64,000 nucleotides of DNA from Blastocystis hominis (lineage: Eukaryota; Sar; Bigyra; Opalinata; Blastocystidae). The stretch covers positions 124,001 through 188,000 of the forward strand of contig NW_013171817.1 in assembly GCF_000151665.1 (NCBI RefSeq), in the 5' to 3' direction. The notes under the pieces are model-generated. The model made no database searches and was not told the origin of the DNA. It was given only the letters and a program-made list of their open reading frames with translations. Each line of letters opens with the position of its first letter. Positions within the stretch are counted from its first letter, which is position 1. This document shows, in pieces, positions 9,207 through 21,384 of the stretch. The position numbers and the translations under genes were made by a program.

Positions 9207-12200
9207 ATGTCGTTGAAAACAATATTCCTTGTTTACATGAACTTCGATACGTTCCAGAATATTGGGATTATTGAGAAGGGGTATGCTTGTTTGATTGCTA
9301 TTATTTTCAGAACGTATCAATTCCGAGTTAGTCTATTGTCCAAGCTACCTAACAGAATTTTACAGTTCGATTCTTCTCCTGCAGTGAAGCACGCGGTTAG
9401 TGACAACAAGATTGTTCCCTCTCTAAACTTGTACTCACTTTCAGATTGAGGATTCGGAATTCTCGTACGAGCCTTGCCACATTGACTCTGACAGTAATGT
9501 CTTCATTTCTAGGAAGTTTTGCATCTCTCAGGAGTATGAGGTCATCTCGTTGCGAGATAGTGTTTGCTGGAGAGTCGAGAATTTAGAAACTTCTCTGGGG
9601 TCCGTGGAGTTCTCATTTAAGGTCGAGTTGCTTGCACTCTCCGGAGCTTTGTCCAAAAAGCCGGAAGGAGGAAGTTGTGATGAAAACGGAAGGGTTATCG
9701 GCACGCAGTGCATTTTATTTCGTGATATTGGTGCTGAAAATGTGTTTCAGAGCAATGACTTGATCTTTCACGAGTTTGGAGTGTGCGAAATTCGAGGCGT
9801 TTCCTCTTGTACGCTTGTTGATATTCGATACGATCACATGCTGGAGGATAAGCAGATCCCACGGACTTTCGAGTCGTTCATCTTCGGGAATGTGAGTGTA
9901 TGTTTCTTGGTGCTATCCGCTGAACGCTAGACCGCCGATGAAACGCGGCGGGTGTATCTGGACTTCTACTCACTCGTGGTGAGGTGCATGGAGATCTCGT
10001 TCAACAGTGTTGCTCGCCAAATCAAGGAAATCAACCAGAAGTATGCGCTGCACCGAGACGACGATTTTGATGACGAGCCTTTGGAATTATATCCTTGTTG
10101 TTGTTGTTGTGGTGGTGGTGGTTGTGGTGGTGGTTGTTGTTATTGTTATTTTTATTGTTATTGCTGTTGTTATTGTTGTTGTTGTGGTTGATGAAATTGA
10201 TGTTAATGTATCCGCGTTGTGCCCTTCACTGCACTGTCTCTCCCGCTGCCCACTACCAAAACGTGCTGAAAGAGCAGCGACCCGCGACGCCTCTGAGCTG
10301 CACGGAAGGCTCACTGCACCATCGACATCTCTCGGATAACATGAATCGCTGCACCTCTGCGTATACCTCCTCTTCCCCTACTCCGTTTAATCGAGGCAGT
10401 CCGAAGACAGATTCACCTTATGAGCCCTATCCGACCCAACAAGTCTCATCATCGCGAATTGCATTCGCCAAATCGCAGACATTCACGTTGGCCGAGGTCC
10501 ACAAGTTTCGGGAGAACGCATCGACTTTATTGGATCAGGAGGAATCGATCAACAAGCGCAGTTCCGAATCGCCTCGCGTATCAACGGACTATTTATCGGA
10601 GATCGTTATGGATAATGATATGAAAGAGGAATCGACGCAATCGAAGTCCAATCAAGCATGGCATGGAACGACAGCTGAAAACTGCTCGCTTTACAACAAC
10701 TACTGCGAAGAATCGAATAGGAGAGAGTACGAACTCTCCGAAGAACCGCTTCCTGTGACAGGCTGCATAGGCCACAAGTCCCAGCCAGCGGTTCTTTCCC
10801 CGCTCTCCGCGAGCTACAGATGCAACACGTGCAGCGAACGGAGCGAATCCAACGACTATAACTGCAGTGACTGCAGCGAGTGCAATGAGGATAGCGATTG
10901 CTGCTACAAGCAGGATTACTACTACTACGAAGGTCGAATCGAGTGTGAGCGAAGCGTGAGCTATGAATACGACGGTGCCGATACCGAAGATCATAGTCCC
11001 ACCTACGATTCCATGACTCCAGAGCAGCAATCTCCGCCAAAGCGAGAGGAGAATGAGTATTCTGACCTTGCTCAGCTGAAGCACAATCTCGCTACGCGGC
11101 TCTGCTTCAACATCACAGCCTGCTCGTGTCAAATCTGGCTGATTCAGAACGAATTCATGTCGCTGGTCACCAACAATATCGCGGTGATTACGCGAGCCTT
11201 GATCCGGAACGAGTACGAAGATTTGCGGAATAAAATGAAATCGCTGAATGCGGTGATCGAAGTGCCGTTGGATAAAGTGGACGGCCACGTTGTTATGATC
11301 ACGGCACATGATCTCTAGGGTTTGGACGTGGAAAACGATCACCGGCAGCACTTTGACCTCCTTCGCTCCAATCCCGAATATCTGTACGTTGCGTTTTCGT
11401 CCATTGATTCATCTAGTTCGCTGCGGAAACGCCTTCTTTCCATCCTGTCAAATCGGCTGATCGGCCAGGACTTCACCCAAATCAAAGAGGCCATCAACAT
11501 CAACACCTACATCTCGTTTCTCTGCGAGGTCTTCCGCTCCAAACCGAAGGAGACTATTTTTTCGGCCGTCTCTTCGGAGGACTGGAACTGCATCAACCCT
11601 GCCTGCGGGCGCCAGAACCACCCCATTCTGACGCGCTGCCAGTATTGTCTCTGGGAAAGGGTGGCGAATCAGCCCTTGCATGTCATTTTCATTCTGCACG
11701 GATTCAAAGCCAATCCGTTTGACATGAAGAAGGTGAAGGATCTGATCTCGCTGACGTATCCCCACGTGAAGTGCATTCTCATCCAAGCCTGCTACCCGTG
11801 CACCTCCCAAAGCCTGCACTACCTCGCGGACACTGTGGTGAACGAGATGCTGGTCAAGATGACGGGGCTGCAGGAGCAGATGCACTGCACCATCAACCGG
11901 ATTTCCTTCGTCGCGCATTCTCTCGGCGGATTGGTCTTCCAGATCGCTGTGAACGATCCTCGCATGGCCAAATTCGCGCCGTATTACCATCTCTTCCTGT
12001 CGCTCAATGTGCCCCATGTCGGAATTCCGCTTTCTTACTACCGCTCGGAGCTGGGAGGGAAGCTTTTCCTCATGCTCACCAAATCGAACCAGCTCGACGA
12101 GCTGTTCTTGCAGGACAATAAGGACTGGCGACAAACCACGCTGTACAAACTTTCTGAACACCCGGGTTCGTGTGTGGCGGGGAAATAACGTGTGTAGGAT

Positions 12201-12553
12201 TCGACAAATTCAAGTTCTTCTATATGCTGTCCTCCTACCAAGACACATTTATCCCTTTCTACTCCGAGCGAGCGGAGGTCACTCCGCAGATGGAGCAATC
12301 GACAAAGGAAGAACTGACGATTCTATCTGAAATGGTGACGAACTTTTGGAGGGATTTGAAGAAGCCGGAGTGTAAGACGGTGATAAAGAAGTTTGATATT
12401 TGTATCGAGGTGGGGGATGCGAGTTGGCTTTGTAACACGTAGCAATCGGGTCTCGTCGAATCGTTTTCGGGAAGAACTGCCCACACAACAATTTTGACAG
12501 ATCTAAGCATGCTATATGCACTCATTATGAAAATAAGGGAATGCTTTAGTTGA
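9207..12553 (+). CDS. FAM135-type serine esterase (DUF676 alpha/beta hydrolase)
   Basis: Long spliced gene. The N-terminus (MSLKTIFLVYMNFDTFQN, then EKGTYQFRVSLLSKLP) resembles the FAM135 N-terminal domain. A low-complexity middle (about 10,090-11,100) is Ser/Glu/Cys rich. The C-terminal hydrolase is clear: VIFILHGFKANPFDMKK, RISFVAHSLGGLVFQ (nucleophile Ser in HSLGG near 11,919), SLNVPHVGIP, and after splicing GFDKFKFFYMLSSYQDTFIP. Introns are visible at 11,289-11,318 (30 nt) and near 12,167 (32 nt) and 12,407 (33 nt). The last exon ends at TGA 12,551-12,553 with TGTTTGTT just beyond. Substrate is unknown. The start at 9207 is the first ATG in the N-terminal frame; an upstream exon is possible. 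Confidence 0.75.
10095..10192 (+). repeat. TTG/GTG-rich triplet repeat inside the FAM135-type gene
   Basis: Runs of TTG, GTG and TTA triplets on the plus strand. All frames give homopolymer-like peptides (Leu, Val, Cys), so it may be intronic, or a low-complexity insert in the linker between the two domains. I could not settle the splice sites around it. Confidence 0.6.
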
Positions 12554-12605
12554 TATCTTGTTTGTTTGTCAATCATTTCTTCGCTCATGTTATCATTTTG
12601 TAATT

Positions 12606-14769
12606 ATGAAAAATCGACCTTTTCGATTCTTGTTTACTCTCGGAATCGCCTTCTTTGTAGTAGGATATCTCTCTATAGAGTACTCTGTTCTTCTCGCTTT
12701 TTCATTCCTAGTCAAGTGTTCCTAGATAAGAATGATACCTTTTGTGAAGGAAATTCCACAAAACTAGACGTGCCCTTCAAGCGATTGATTCTCTTTTTGG
12801 AGGATGGTGCTCGGCCCGATTTTCTGTTCGGAAATTCTGTCTATCGTTCGTGGAAACCGTATTTTACAGACCTACTGAAAAAGGACCCGCATCACACTAT
12901 TTGTACTACAATGCAAGTCGACCCGCCTACCTCTACAACGCAGGGAGTGAAAACCTTTCTGACAGGGGGAGTTCCGGGGTTTATTGAGCTCGGCCAGACG
13001 TTCTATGCCTCCACGTTGCGCTCAGATCATTTGCTATTCCAGCTCCACCGAAAGGGGAAGCAGTGAGCCTGAATTGTTGCGTTGAATTGCTAGAATCGTG
13101 CATACAGGCGATCCTGTCTGGAGAGAACTTGCTGGGGATGTCTTTTCGACACCGGACAATCCTATCGATTCATTCAATGTGTATCATGACGACTCTGAAG
13201 CCATCCAACGCGAGCTCGAGTTGTTTTTGAGTGAAAACTGCACTGCCGATGTGCTCATCGTCCATTCTCTCCTTGCGGACCACAATGCTCACAAATCCGA
13301 TACCTCCTCTCCTGCGCATCCAGCGATCCATGCAGCATTGCTTCAGCTCAATCGCCATCTGCAGTACATCACAACGCATCTACCGAATGATACGCTTCTC
13401 TTCGTGTTTGGGGACCACGGCTTGAGCTCCAAAGGAAATCACGGCGGAGCGACTTTGGAAGAGACGACCACGGGACTGTGCGTTGTCTCTCGCTCTATCC
13501 CTCTCGTTCCCTTTCGTGTATTCGATGGCTTGGCTTGATCTGTTCTCATTTCGTAGCGACAGCCACACATTCGAGATTTGACATCTACGATCAGCTATTT
13601 ACTCCAAGTTCCCGTTCCCTTTTCGAATGTGGGAACGCCGCTCACCAATCTATTCTCCGCCTCCTGCAAAGATGATATTCTGCAGGACACAGCGTTGCAA
13701 CTAACACAATTCTACACTCGCTATCGCTCCTTCAAGCACGATAGGCTTCCTGCGTTGACTCTTTCCAACCGATCCGAGCTTTCTGAGGAGGAAATTGATC
13801 GCTTTGCTGACCAAATCCGACGCACCATCGACAACCGGAAGATCCATTATCCTCTTTGCTATCTCGGCGTTTTATGTATGTTTGTACCTCTGATGTTTGG
13901 ACGCATGGCTCGCAAAGGGTTGAAGAAGATCTTGCAGAAGCCCCAGACACTTCCCTCCTTCTTTACACTTGTTCTGTGTGCAGTCGCAACGGTCAACTGC
14001 TTCACGAGCTATTCGCTGATCATTCTCCCCTCATGGAATGCCCTTCTTCTCTCTCTATCGATTCTTTTCTATTTCCTTTTTAAGAAGCAAACAGCATGGA
14101 GCAGTTTCCGGCTTGTTTCCTACCTCTTCATGTCATGCTTTCGATCAGGTTCGCGCTTCTTTACTGCTTGTTTGTTCTTTCTCGCGATGATTTTCACTTC
14201 GTTCAAAAATAAATGGCTCATTCTGATCCAAATCGTGGTGGAATGCTGGTATTTGTTTTGGTCTCCCTCTCCATTACTTGCTTGGTCCGCTTTCCTTCTT
14301 TCCTTCTTTCAGTCCTTTTCTGCCTCCAGCCTTCTTTCTCTCTTTGTGTTGCTTACGGGAACCGAATATGCACACAGTCTTCTCTGTTTTTTGCTCGTCT
14401 CCACGGAGTGGACCAAAAAACCCTCGTCATTCATCTATTCGTTTTTCTTGATTCTGCTCTGCCTCCACTTCACCTATTTGGTAACGCCTGGGTTTTCGTT
14501 TTCGAATATTCGATGGTCTTCTGCCTTCGTGTTCACACATCGCACCAATATGCTCGTTCAGGCACTCTCTGTTGCTTCCATGACGTTTTACCCCTTCGTA
14601 ACCATTTGCCAAACATGCCACAAGGAGAATGTGCAAGAGGGAGTCATGCTTATCGTGCTATCGAGCGCCATTTCCTTGCTGATCAATACGGCGAGTCCCG
14701 TTGTCTGGTCTGTATACACTCCTCTGTTCCTATTCACCTGTGTTCTCTGGCTTGTAGTTTTCCTGCTTT
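12606..14769 (+). CDS. GPI ethanolamine phosphate transferase 3 (PIG-O type)
   Basis: ER membrane enzyme adding the terminal ethanolamine phosphate to GPI anchors. It begins with a membrane anchor (MKNRPFRFLFTLGIAFFVV). The lumenal alkaline-phosphatase-fold domain shows LFLEDGARPDFLF, MQVDPPTSTTQGVKTFLTGG (metal and Thr site typical of PIG-O), HSLLADHNAHK and FGDHGLSSKGNHGG. It is followed by many hydrophobic helices from about 13,850. Introns near 12,690-12,722, 13,065-13,095 and 13,519-13,557. The open frame continues without a stop into the next gene, but TGTTTGTT lies at 14,774-14,781 and T14769 is codon position 1 exactly 5 nt upstream, giving a poly(A)-made UAA after VVFLL. Confidence 0.85.
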
Positions 14770-14773
14770 TTGA

Positions 14774-14781
14774 TGTTTGTT
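14774..14781 (+). terminator. TGTTTGTT 3'-end motif of the PIG-O gene
   Basis: Exact octamer inside a continuous 557-codon open frame that otherwise fuses two unrelated proteins. T14769 is codon position 1, so cleavage there and polyadenylation gives UAA. The next gene's ATG is only 18 nt downstream of the motif. Confidence 0.75.
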
Positions 14782-14798
14782 CAATCCTTATTTTTGTT

Positions 14799-17008
14799 AT
14801 GGAAGTGGCAAGTATCCCTAACGAATACTTCGACACCAAAGCTTACTTTAAAAACAAAGATCGGCAACTTTGGCTGAAAGGGTTTGTCGTGGGTCATAGT
14901 GGGTTGCCGATCCGCAGAAGAAAGGTGCAGCGTAATATGTCTACGAAGAGTATGTTTTTTCTGAGCATCTCTTCTGTGCTATTGTTCACCCTTACCGTAA
15001 TCACGATTCTTTTGGGGGCCGGCGTTATTACCTGGGGATATGCTACTATCTGTCCAGAGGGATTCAACCTGCCAAACTGTGAAAGGATGGACTTCTTGGA
15101 CACATACATTTGGCAAGGGAACAAAAAGTACAAGATTGATAGTCACGAGTGCTACTACGGCGTCGCGTTCCGAACGTGGGCGCCGATGGCTAGTGCGGTT
15201 TCAGTCATTTTTTCAAATAGCACGCATACTCATGTATATCCGATGACGTAGGAACTGTAGGAGGATATGATGTCTAGTCAACAGTATGATGGCTGCTGGT
15301 TTACCAATGTGTGCGATGCGAGTGTGGACGACACCTATTACTTTCAGTACATTTCAAAAGCCAGTGATCGTCGCTGCCCGCGTCTCTCGATTGGTGCGAA
15401 GGAGATGTACGGTCGCTGGTTGTCTCTGAGTCTTAGTTTGTTCTTTAACGAGCCTGGGCAGGTCAATCGCATCTCCTCCTCGTATTCCGCAGAAAAGCTC
15501 TCTCTCTTCAATTTTGAGGAAGCCATCGTCTACCAGGTGTTTCTCCCCGCCTTCCTCGGAAAGGAAGACACGGACTACTACCTCCGCCAGCTCACCTACC
15601 AGATCAACTACTTCGCGAATCTGGGCATCACCACGCTGGAGCTCTTCCCGATCGAGCAGTACAGCTGCGACAGCGAGATTCCGAACTGCTGGAGCGAGGT
15701 GAGCATCGATTTCCCCGGCGTGGTGCACCAGCAGTTCGGCACCATCACGCAGCTCCGCGAGTTCGTCGTCACCGCCCACACCAAGAACATCCGCGTGCTT
15801 CTGGACGTCAGCTGGGCCTTGTTCGATTCCAGGTCGCTGCTCTACGACATCGACTGCAACGGCTCGTGGGGGAGTTTCTTCCATTCCGAGGCGTCGTCTC
15901 TGATTGGCGAACGCCGTCGCCTGGACTTCAACCTCATGAAGCAGTCCGGGAACTACATTGAGAAGATCGTGAGCCAGTGGCGGAACGAGGCGGGCGTGGA
16001 CGGCGTGGTGTGGCTGGATTCGGGCTGCCTTTTCTACGGGGGAAAGCACTGCAAGCAAGGCTATGGGAGCACCGATTACGACGCCATTTCGGTCATTCAG
16101 CAGATCCGCGATGCGAGCGATTATCTCCATGTCGGTTTCCCCGGTTTCTCCCATTCTAGATCGGCGATTCGGCGGACCCTCTCTCGTCCCGGCTGTTCTC
16201 CGCGGTTTTCAACCATTCTCTGTGAGCTCTTGCCCCGACTCTAACGCGCAGCACCACCACGGCGCAGTCGCTCTTCTCGGAGTCTCCGCTCAGCGTTGCG
16301 AAGATTTCTTCCTTTCTCTCCGAGTTGAATCGCTATCCTAAGAGCGTGCTCTGCTTCGAGGACCGCGCTACCGCCCACACGCGCTTCGTCGATGCGTCCT
16401 TCTCCACGGAGCGTCTTCGGCGCCAGGCGTTGGCCGTGGGGATCATGATGCTGGGTCCCACGGTGCCCTGCCTCTTCATGGGCACCGAATTCTTTACCGA
16501 GCAGAACTTCACCGCGGTTCCCGACGAATTGAATTGGAGCTTCATGAACCCCGAGGAGTAGGGGATGGGCGGAGCGTGAGACGCAGCAAACACCACGGGT
16601 TCCTGCAGATGACCGCGGAGCTGATTCGAATTCGGCGGGATTTCATGATCGCTGGGGGGAACTTGATGGTTCATGGACACGATTTGGAGCGAGGCATCGT
16701 GCTGTTCTCCGTGGAGAAGGACGACGTTACGCTGTTCTGCGTGCTGAATCTGTCGGAGAATTCGATTGGCTCGGGGTAGGGAAAAGAAGGAAGGGAGGGA
16801 GGTGACTGGTAGGGAGATGATCTCGTTGCCGATGACGATCAGCGGCCAGCTGGAACCCGCCTTTACGACGGAGAGCTCGGTGTGGTATCCGCAGTTTGAG
16901 GACGAGAACGAAAATATTCGTGTGGAGCTTTGTCCTGATGAAGAGAGAGTCTATTGTTTGTATGCATCTGTACATTATCACTCGCTACGCGTATTCAAAG
17001 TAATTTAA
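14799..17008 (+). CDS. membrane-anchored GH13 alpha-amylase-like protein (SLC3/4F2hc-like), probably inactive
   Basis: Type II membrane layout: a short cytosolic start (MEVASIPNEYFDTK), one transmembrane helix (LLFTLTVITILLGAGVITWG), a cysteine-bearing stalk, an E-set/CBM48-like domain (YGVAFRTWAPMASAVSVIF), then a GH13 barrel (VYQVFLPAF, YFANLGITTLELFPIEQY, KNIRVLLDVSW, AGVDGVVWLDSG, VLCFEDRA). Region II lacks the usual Arg before the nucleophile Asp, and region IV has TRFVDASF where active enzymes have NHD, so catalysis is unlikely. This resembles SLC3 heavy chains, which chaperone amino acid transporters. Introns near 15,249-15,278, 16,126-16,156, 16,213-16,242 and 16,559-16,587 restore the frame. 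The C-terminal end is uncertain between about 16,950 and 17,008. Confidence 0.65.
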
Positions 17009-17069
17009 ATTTGTATCATGCCCCTGTTTTTTCGAAAGTTTGATTTACTTTTTCTTTTGTCCATGCCTC

Positions 17070-20000
17070 ATGGCTGAGCCGTTCTATTACGAAAATAGCG
17101 AGGAGGACGACTATCAACAAATGTTGATGGAAAACAGTCTTAGCATTCGGCATTTCTTGCAGAGAATGAAGGAAGATATTCATGGCGAAGATATGGTATT
17201 TTGCATTTGTTTTGTCTTTATATCTAGCTATTTAAAGATGAAACACGGAATACCCAGCAATTGTGTGACTTGGATTTGTTGTCTAATGCATAGTTTAGAT
17301 AGTTCTATTTCACGAGTCATTACTTTCAATATTCCTCTGGTTCCAGCGAATACCAGTCTTCGAACTCTTCTCTTTGAAATCAAGGAAAACCAGTATATTT
17401 TGATTGCTAAGCTTGTTGCTATAGTGTCCAATACTTCCTTATCCGCAAACACAAATATGTGGAGCTAATTACGTCCCAAGCCGTTTTTGAATACATCGTG
17501 GACGGTTATGATACGGAGGATACGGTGATGGATAACCTCCGTCGTGTGCGAATTCCCTCCAGACCGCGAACTACGAGCATTCGTGATGCTTTCGAACTCA
17601 TGATGCGTCGCGTATTTGCATTTCGTTTTGTTCATTTCACAGAACATTCCGCTAATTATGATCGAATGGAATAGTGAGGAGCGAGAGAGGTACTCCAACG
17701 TGGAGAAATACGCCTATCCGAACGTGGTCACCTTTTCTCAGATTTGCTCCATGATGAGCCAGCGATTAATCGACGTATTTTTTCGCTTTCTCTCTCTCTC
17801 TCACTTCCAGGACAAGCTTCTTCCTCCGCGCATTGAGCGGGAATCGGACGAATCGGACGAAGACGAGTCTCCCAAGTCCACGCCTCTTCGTTTTCAGCAT
17901 CGCGATGCTCCGAATTCCACGGAGCGGGACCAGCGGGACCAGCGGGACCAGCGGGACCAGCGGGGCCATCGGAACCATCGGGGCCATCGGAACCATCGGA
18001 ACCATCATAGTCGTCGCGATCATCGACATCGTCGGGATGATTCCGATGATCTCGACGACTCCAATGATCTCGATGACTCGAACGACGGGAACGAAGGCAG
18101 CAATGGCGATTATCCAGACGAAGTGGTCGCCATCTCCGAAGAAGGAGACACGCCGTTCGCTGAGGGGGAGCAAAGACGCAGACAGCGGAGATTGACGATG
18201 GGCCAAACGCTGGAGCGCGGACTGTACGGATTCTCCCTGCTCTTGAAGCGATGGCTGCGAGTGATCGGACACTTCGCATGTAGGCGTGGGATCGGGCGTT
18301 GAGGCTCAGTCGTGAACTTTATCTTCGGACTGGTAACCGGCATCGATCTGATCTGCTGTCTTTTCTACATCATCGATTACCTAGTCTACATCAAGGAGTA
18401 CTCCTCTCTATCGACGCTCGGTTTCTTATCTCTAGACTGCTGTTTTTGCTCTGCAGCTGCTTCTTGCTGCTCGACTTTGTCATCCGCATGGCGCAGCCCA
18501 CGCTGCCGCACTTCCTTCTTTTGGTAGCCACGGGATCGTTCTTCCTTACGGATAGCTGCTCGAATTTGCAGTGTACGCTCTCTCGATCGCAGCGTACTTC
18601 TTCATGATCCCGCGAAACGATTTGCCACAGCTGGGCCGAGCGCTGATGAAAACGCTGATCATCTTACGGATGGTTTTTGCATCCGAAGTAGCATCGAGAG
18701 GCAGAAATGAGGAATAGATCTTCAAACACTCGAAGAACGAAGTGTCGAAAGTGGTTCGGAAATGGTTCAATCGAAACCGAAACCAGAAGAAGGAGGCCAA
18801 CATCGATCTGAGCGATATCACGAGTAATTCTAAAGAAATGCTGCTTTTCTTCTAGGTCGCATTTATGCCATGTCGTGGCCTGGAACTCTGTGGGAATCGG
18901 TGTGGCGGAACAGTCTGGACGATGTGGAAAACTATTTGAATCTGAAGCATCATGGGCACTACTGGGTGTAACAATATTGCTTTCTTTGTGTCCATAGATT
19001 GAATCTGTGTTCCGAAGGCGCCTATCGAGGCAACATCACGAAGATCTTTGAAGGTCGAAACACTCGCTATTGGATCGACGACCACAATCCGTGCTCCCTC
19101 GGTTCGCCTTCTCTCTTTCTGTTTCTCATTCCTAGCCCAAATTCAAACGATCATCTATCAGAGTGACAAGTGGATGGCGCAGGATCCTTCCAACGTTATG
19201 GTCATTCACTGCAAGGGAGGGAAGGGACGCACGGGCATGATCATCGCGTGCCTGTTACTCGAGCAGGGCATCAAGGACTCGCCGGAAGATGCGCTGAGTC
19301 TCTTTGCGCGCATGCGAACCAGTCGAGGCGATGCGGACAGTGCTGCCGAGTCCGCGAAGAAGGATTCGATCAAAATCCAGCGGGTTTCCTGTTTGGATTC
19401 AGCGCTGCTTTGACTTCTAGCTCCCTCTCAAATCCGCTACGTCTTTTATTATCACTTCCTCCTCGAAAACCAGCTCTCCATGCGCCCTCCCATCCATCTA
19501 ACAGGCGTCGAGTACTTCGTAATCGCTCAATGTTGCATTCATTCGCAGCCTTCCTGCTCGCTCCGCGATCTGAGTTCGCTGAAGTTCGAGATTTCCATCC
19601 AGCGCAAGTTCTTCCCCTACAAGAAGGGAAACGAAATCGACCAGTTCGCCCACGAAACCTTCCAAGAAGAAACCGAAGAGCTCGTCAAGCCCACCGAGAT
19701 GTTCGTCAACAAGAAGCGTCAGGTCTTGTATCTGGCGTTCACCGAGCCGCTGGTCCTGGACGGCGACATCAAACTGACCATTCAGTGCACCGGAGCCATT
19801 ACCGACCAAACGCTTTTCATTTGGTTCAACACGGGATTCATTTCGCGGTCCTCCACGCTCTTCATCGAGTCTGAAATCGATTATAGTGGCAAGCCGAATC
19901 GTACGCGTCGAGCCAGCACCTCGCAAACGAATCTGTTGGACACACAGCCCGATCCCCCGTCACGTGTCATGTCGTTGAACAACGATTCCGACCGAAAAAG

Positions 20001-20520
20001 CGTGTCCTATGGCGCGACGAACCCCGTGAAATGCTCGCGAGCCATCTCACAACCGTCCACGCTGCATTTGGATAGTGACACGGAGTACATTCTGCTCGAC
20101 TTCAACGACGCACATCTCTCGTCGGAAGCCGATCCAGATTCTGCCGTGATCCGCAAGGAGAATCTGACGATCAAAGACGATGACTTTGAATCAGGAGCGG
20201 GACTGCGTGCGATCGGTGAGACCCGAAAGAAAATGAAGGGAATCGTATCCGGAGGAACGCATATTTTGCGATCGACCACGGAGATCGTGGGCAAGTCCAT
20301 CATCTCCCTCATGAACGGAGAGAATCCGCTCATCGATCCGAGAGATCATAACGGAGGATCTAGTTCGACTATCAACTTGATTTCGGGGTCTTCGTCGTCG
20401 AATATGAAAACAAGTCAAATCCATACGAATTCGAGTGATGTGGAGAAGGAGAACGATTTTTCAGAGCCTGAAATGTTCTTTGAAGTGCTTAAAAACGCAG
20501 ATGAATCTGATTCTAGTTAA
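17070..20520 (+). CDS. voltage-sensor-containing PTEN-type phosphatase (TPTE/VSP-like)
   Basis: The long acidic N-terminus has a run of RDQ/RGH/RNH repeats (17,930-18,020). Hydrophobic segments then fit S1 (FIFGLVTGIDLICCLFYII), S2 (LLFLLCSCFLLLDFVIRM), S3 (LLEFAVYALSIAAYFFM) and an S4-like helix with few charges (GRALMKTLIILRMVF). A PTEN-like phosphatase follows: YAMSWPGTLWESVWRNSLDD, HYWVLNLCSEGAY, DDHNPCSL, then the active site HCKGGKGRTGM (Cys codon 19,210-19,212). CKGGKGR is the VSP form; PTEN has CKAGKGR. A C2-like domain (FPYKKGNEIDQFAHE..., VLYLAFTEPL) and an acidic tail end at TAA. Many introns of 28-35 nt. The predicted role is phosphoinositide dephosphorylation controlled by membrane voltage. 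N-terminal exons to about 18,300 are less certain. Confidence 0.7.
17930..18020 (+). repeat. 9-bp tandem repeats encoding RDQ then RNH/RGH
   Basis: CGGGACCAG-like units (four) followed by CGGGGCCAT/CGGAACCAT units, all in frame in the N-terminal part of the phosphatase gene. Probably a disordered linker generated by slippage. Confidence 0.75.
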
Positions 20521-20576
20521 TATTTATTTATATATATATATATATGTGTGTGTGGTCCTGTTGTTTGTTCAGATTG

Positions 20577-21380
20577 ATGTCTTTTTTTCGAGCGATGAGG
20601 CGGCCTGTTATCGGACTCGATCTTGACGAGGTAGTGATCACAACGGCAATTGCGATATAGTGTTTGGGGATGTTTAATGCGACCATCCTTCGTTTTTACA
20701 ATAGTTTGAAGAATACGAACCTCACGATGAAAGATTTCAAAAGCTTTAAGTACTGGGAAGTTTGGGGTGGTACTTGTGAAGAAGTCTAACTCATTTGAAT
20801 TTTCGATGTAGGCGAGTGAGATAGTCCATGCTTTCTTTAAAAGTCCGATGTTTTTAGATGGAGTGAGAGTTGATGAAAGTGTTGATCGTAGATCCCTGTT
20901 GTACCGGGATCACAAGAAGCGCTTAAGACGTTGAAAACAAAATATGATATTTATATTGTGACCTCAAGGCACTTGGTAGGTTTGAAGACTTGTTCCGACT
21001 TTAGGATATTGAGGAGCCGACCCGTAAGTGGTTAGCTTCCAATTTTTCTGGTTTGATTGACGGAGTTCTGATTGGCAATTTTTGGAGTGATTCAGGTCAT
21101 CGCATGTATATAATGTGCTTTCACGATAAGACAAAGGTCAAAGCCCGAAATGTTGCAATCAATCAACGCAGACGTGTTTATCGACGACAATCTGGGTTAT
21201 GTGTGTCAGGTAGTTCTTGCAACCCGTTCACGAAGTAGTGTAAGGACGTTGTAAAGGTTCCCATTCTATTTGGCGAGTATGGATGGAATCGTCCTTCCTC
21301 TGCCGAGCAACTCGAGGGAATCACCACGTGTAAAACGTGGGAGGAAGTCGTGAAGATCCTGATGGACAAATCGTTTGACT
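20577..21380 (+). CDS. HAD-family 5'(3')-deoxyribonucleotidase-like protein
   Basis: Starts MSFFRAMRRPVIGLDLDE, the HAD motif I DxD. A 30-nt intron follows, then GMFNATILRFYN and KYWEVWGG. Later exons give VVPGSQEALKTLK, YDIYIVTSRHL (motif II), RKWLASNFSGLIDGVLIG and INADVFIDDNLGYV (motif III/IV). This matches the NT5C-type deoxyribonucleotidase group that dephosphorylates dUMP/dTMP, though related HAD proteins have other substrates. At least five ~28-31 nt introns. It begins 8 nt after the 3' motif of the phosphatase gene. The frame runs open past KILMDKSFD; T21380 is codon position 1 and 5 nt before AGTTTGTT, so UAA is probably made by polyadenylation. Confidence 0.7.
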
Positions 21381-21384
21381 CTCG

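Noticed and set aside
13578-15251. A single 557-codon ORF joining the PIG-O membrane region to the GH13 protein
   Set aside because: TGTTTGTT with a T in codon position 1 five bases upstream lies between them, and a good ATG plus new protein start follow. Two genes explain it better than a fusion.
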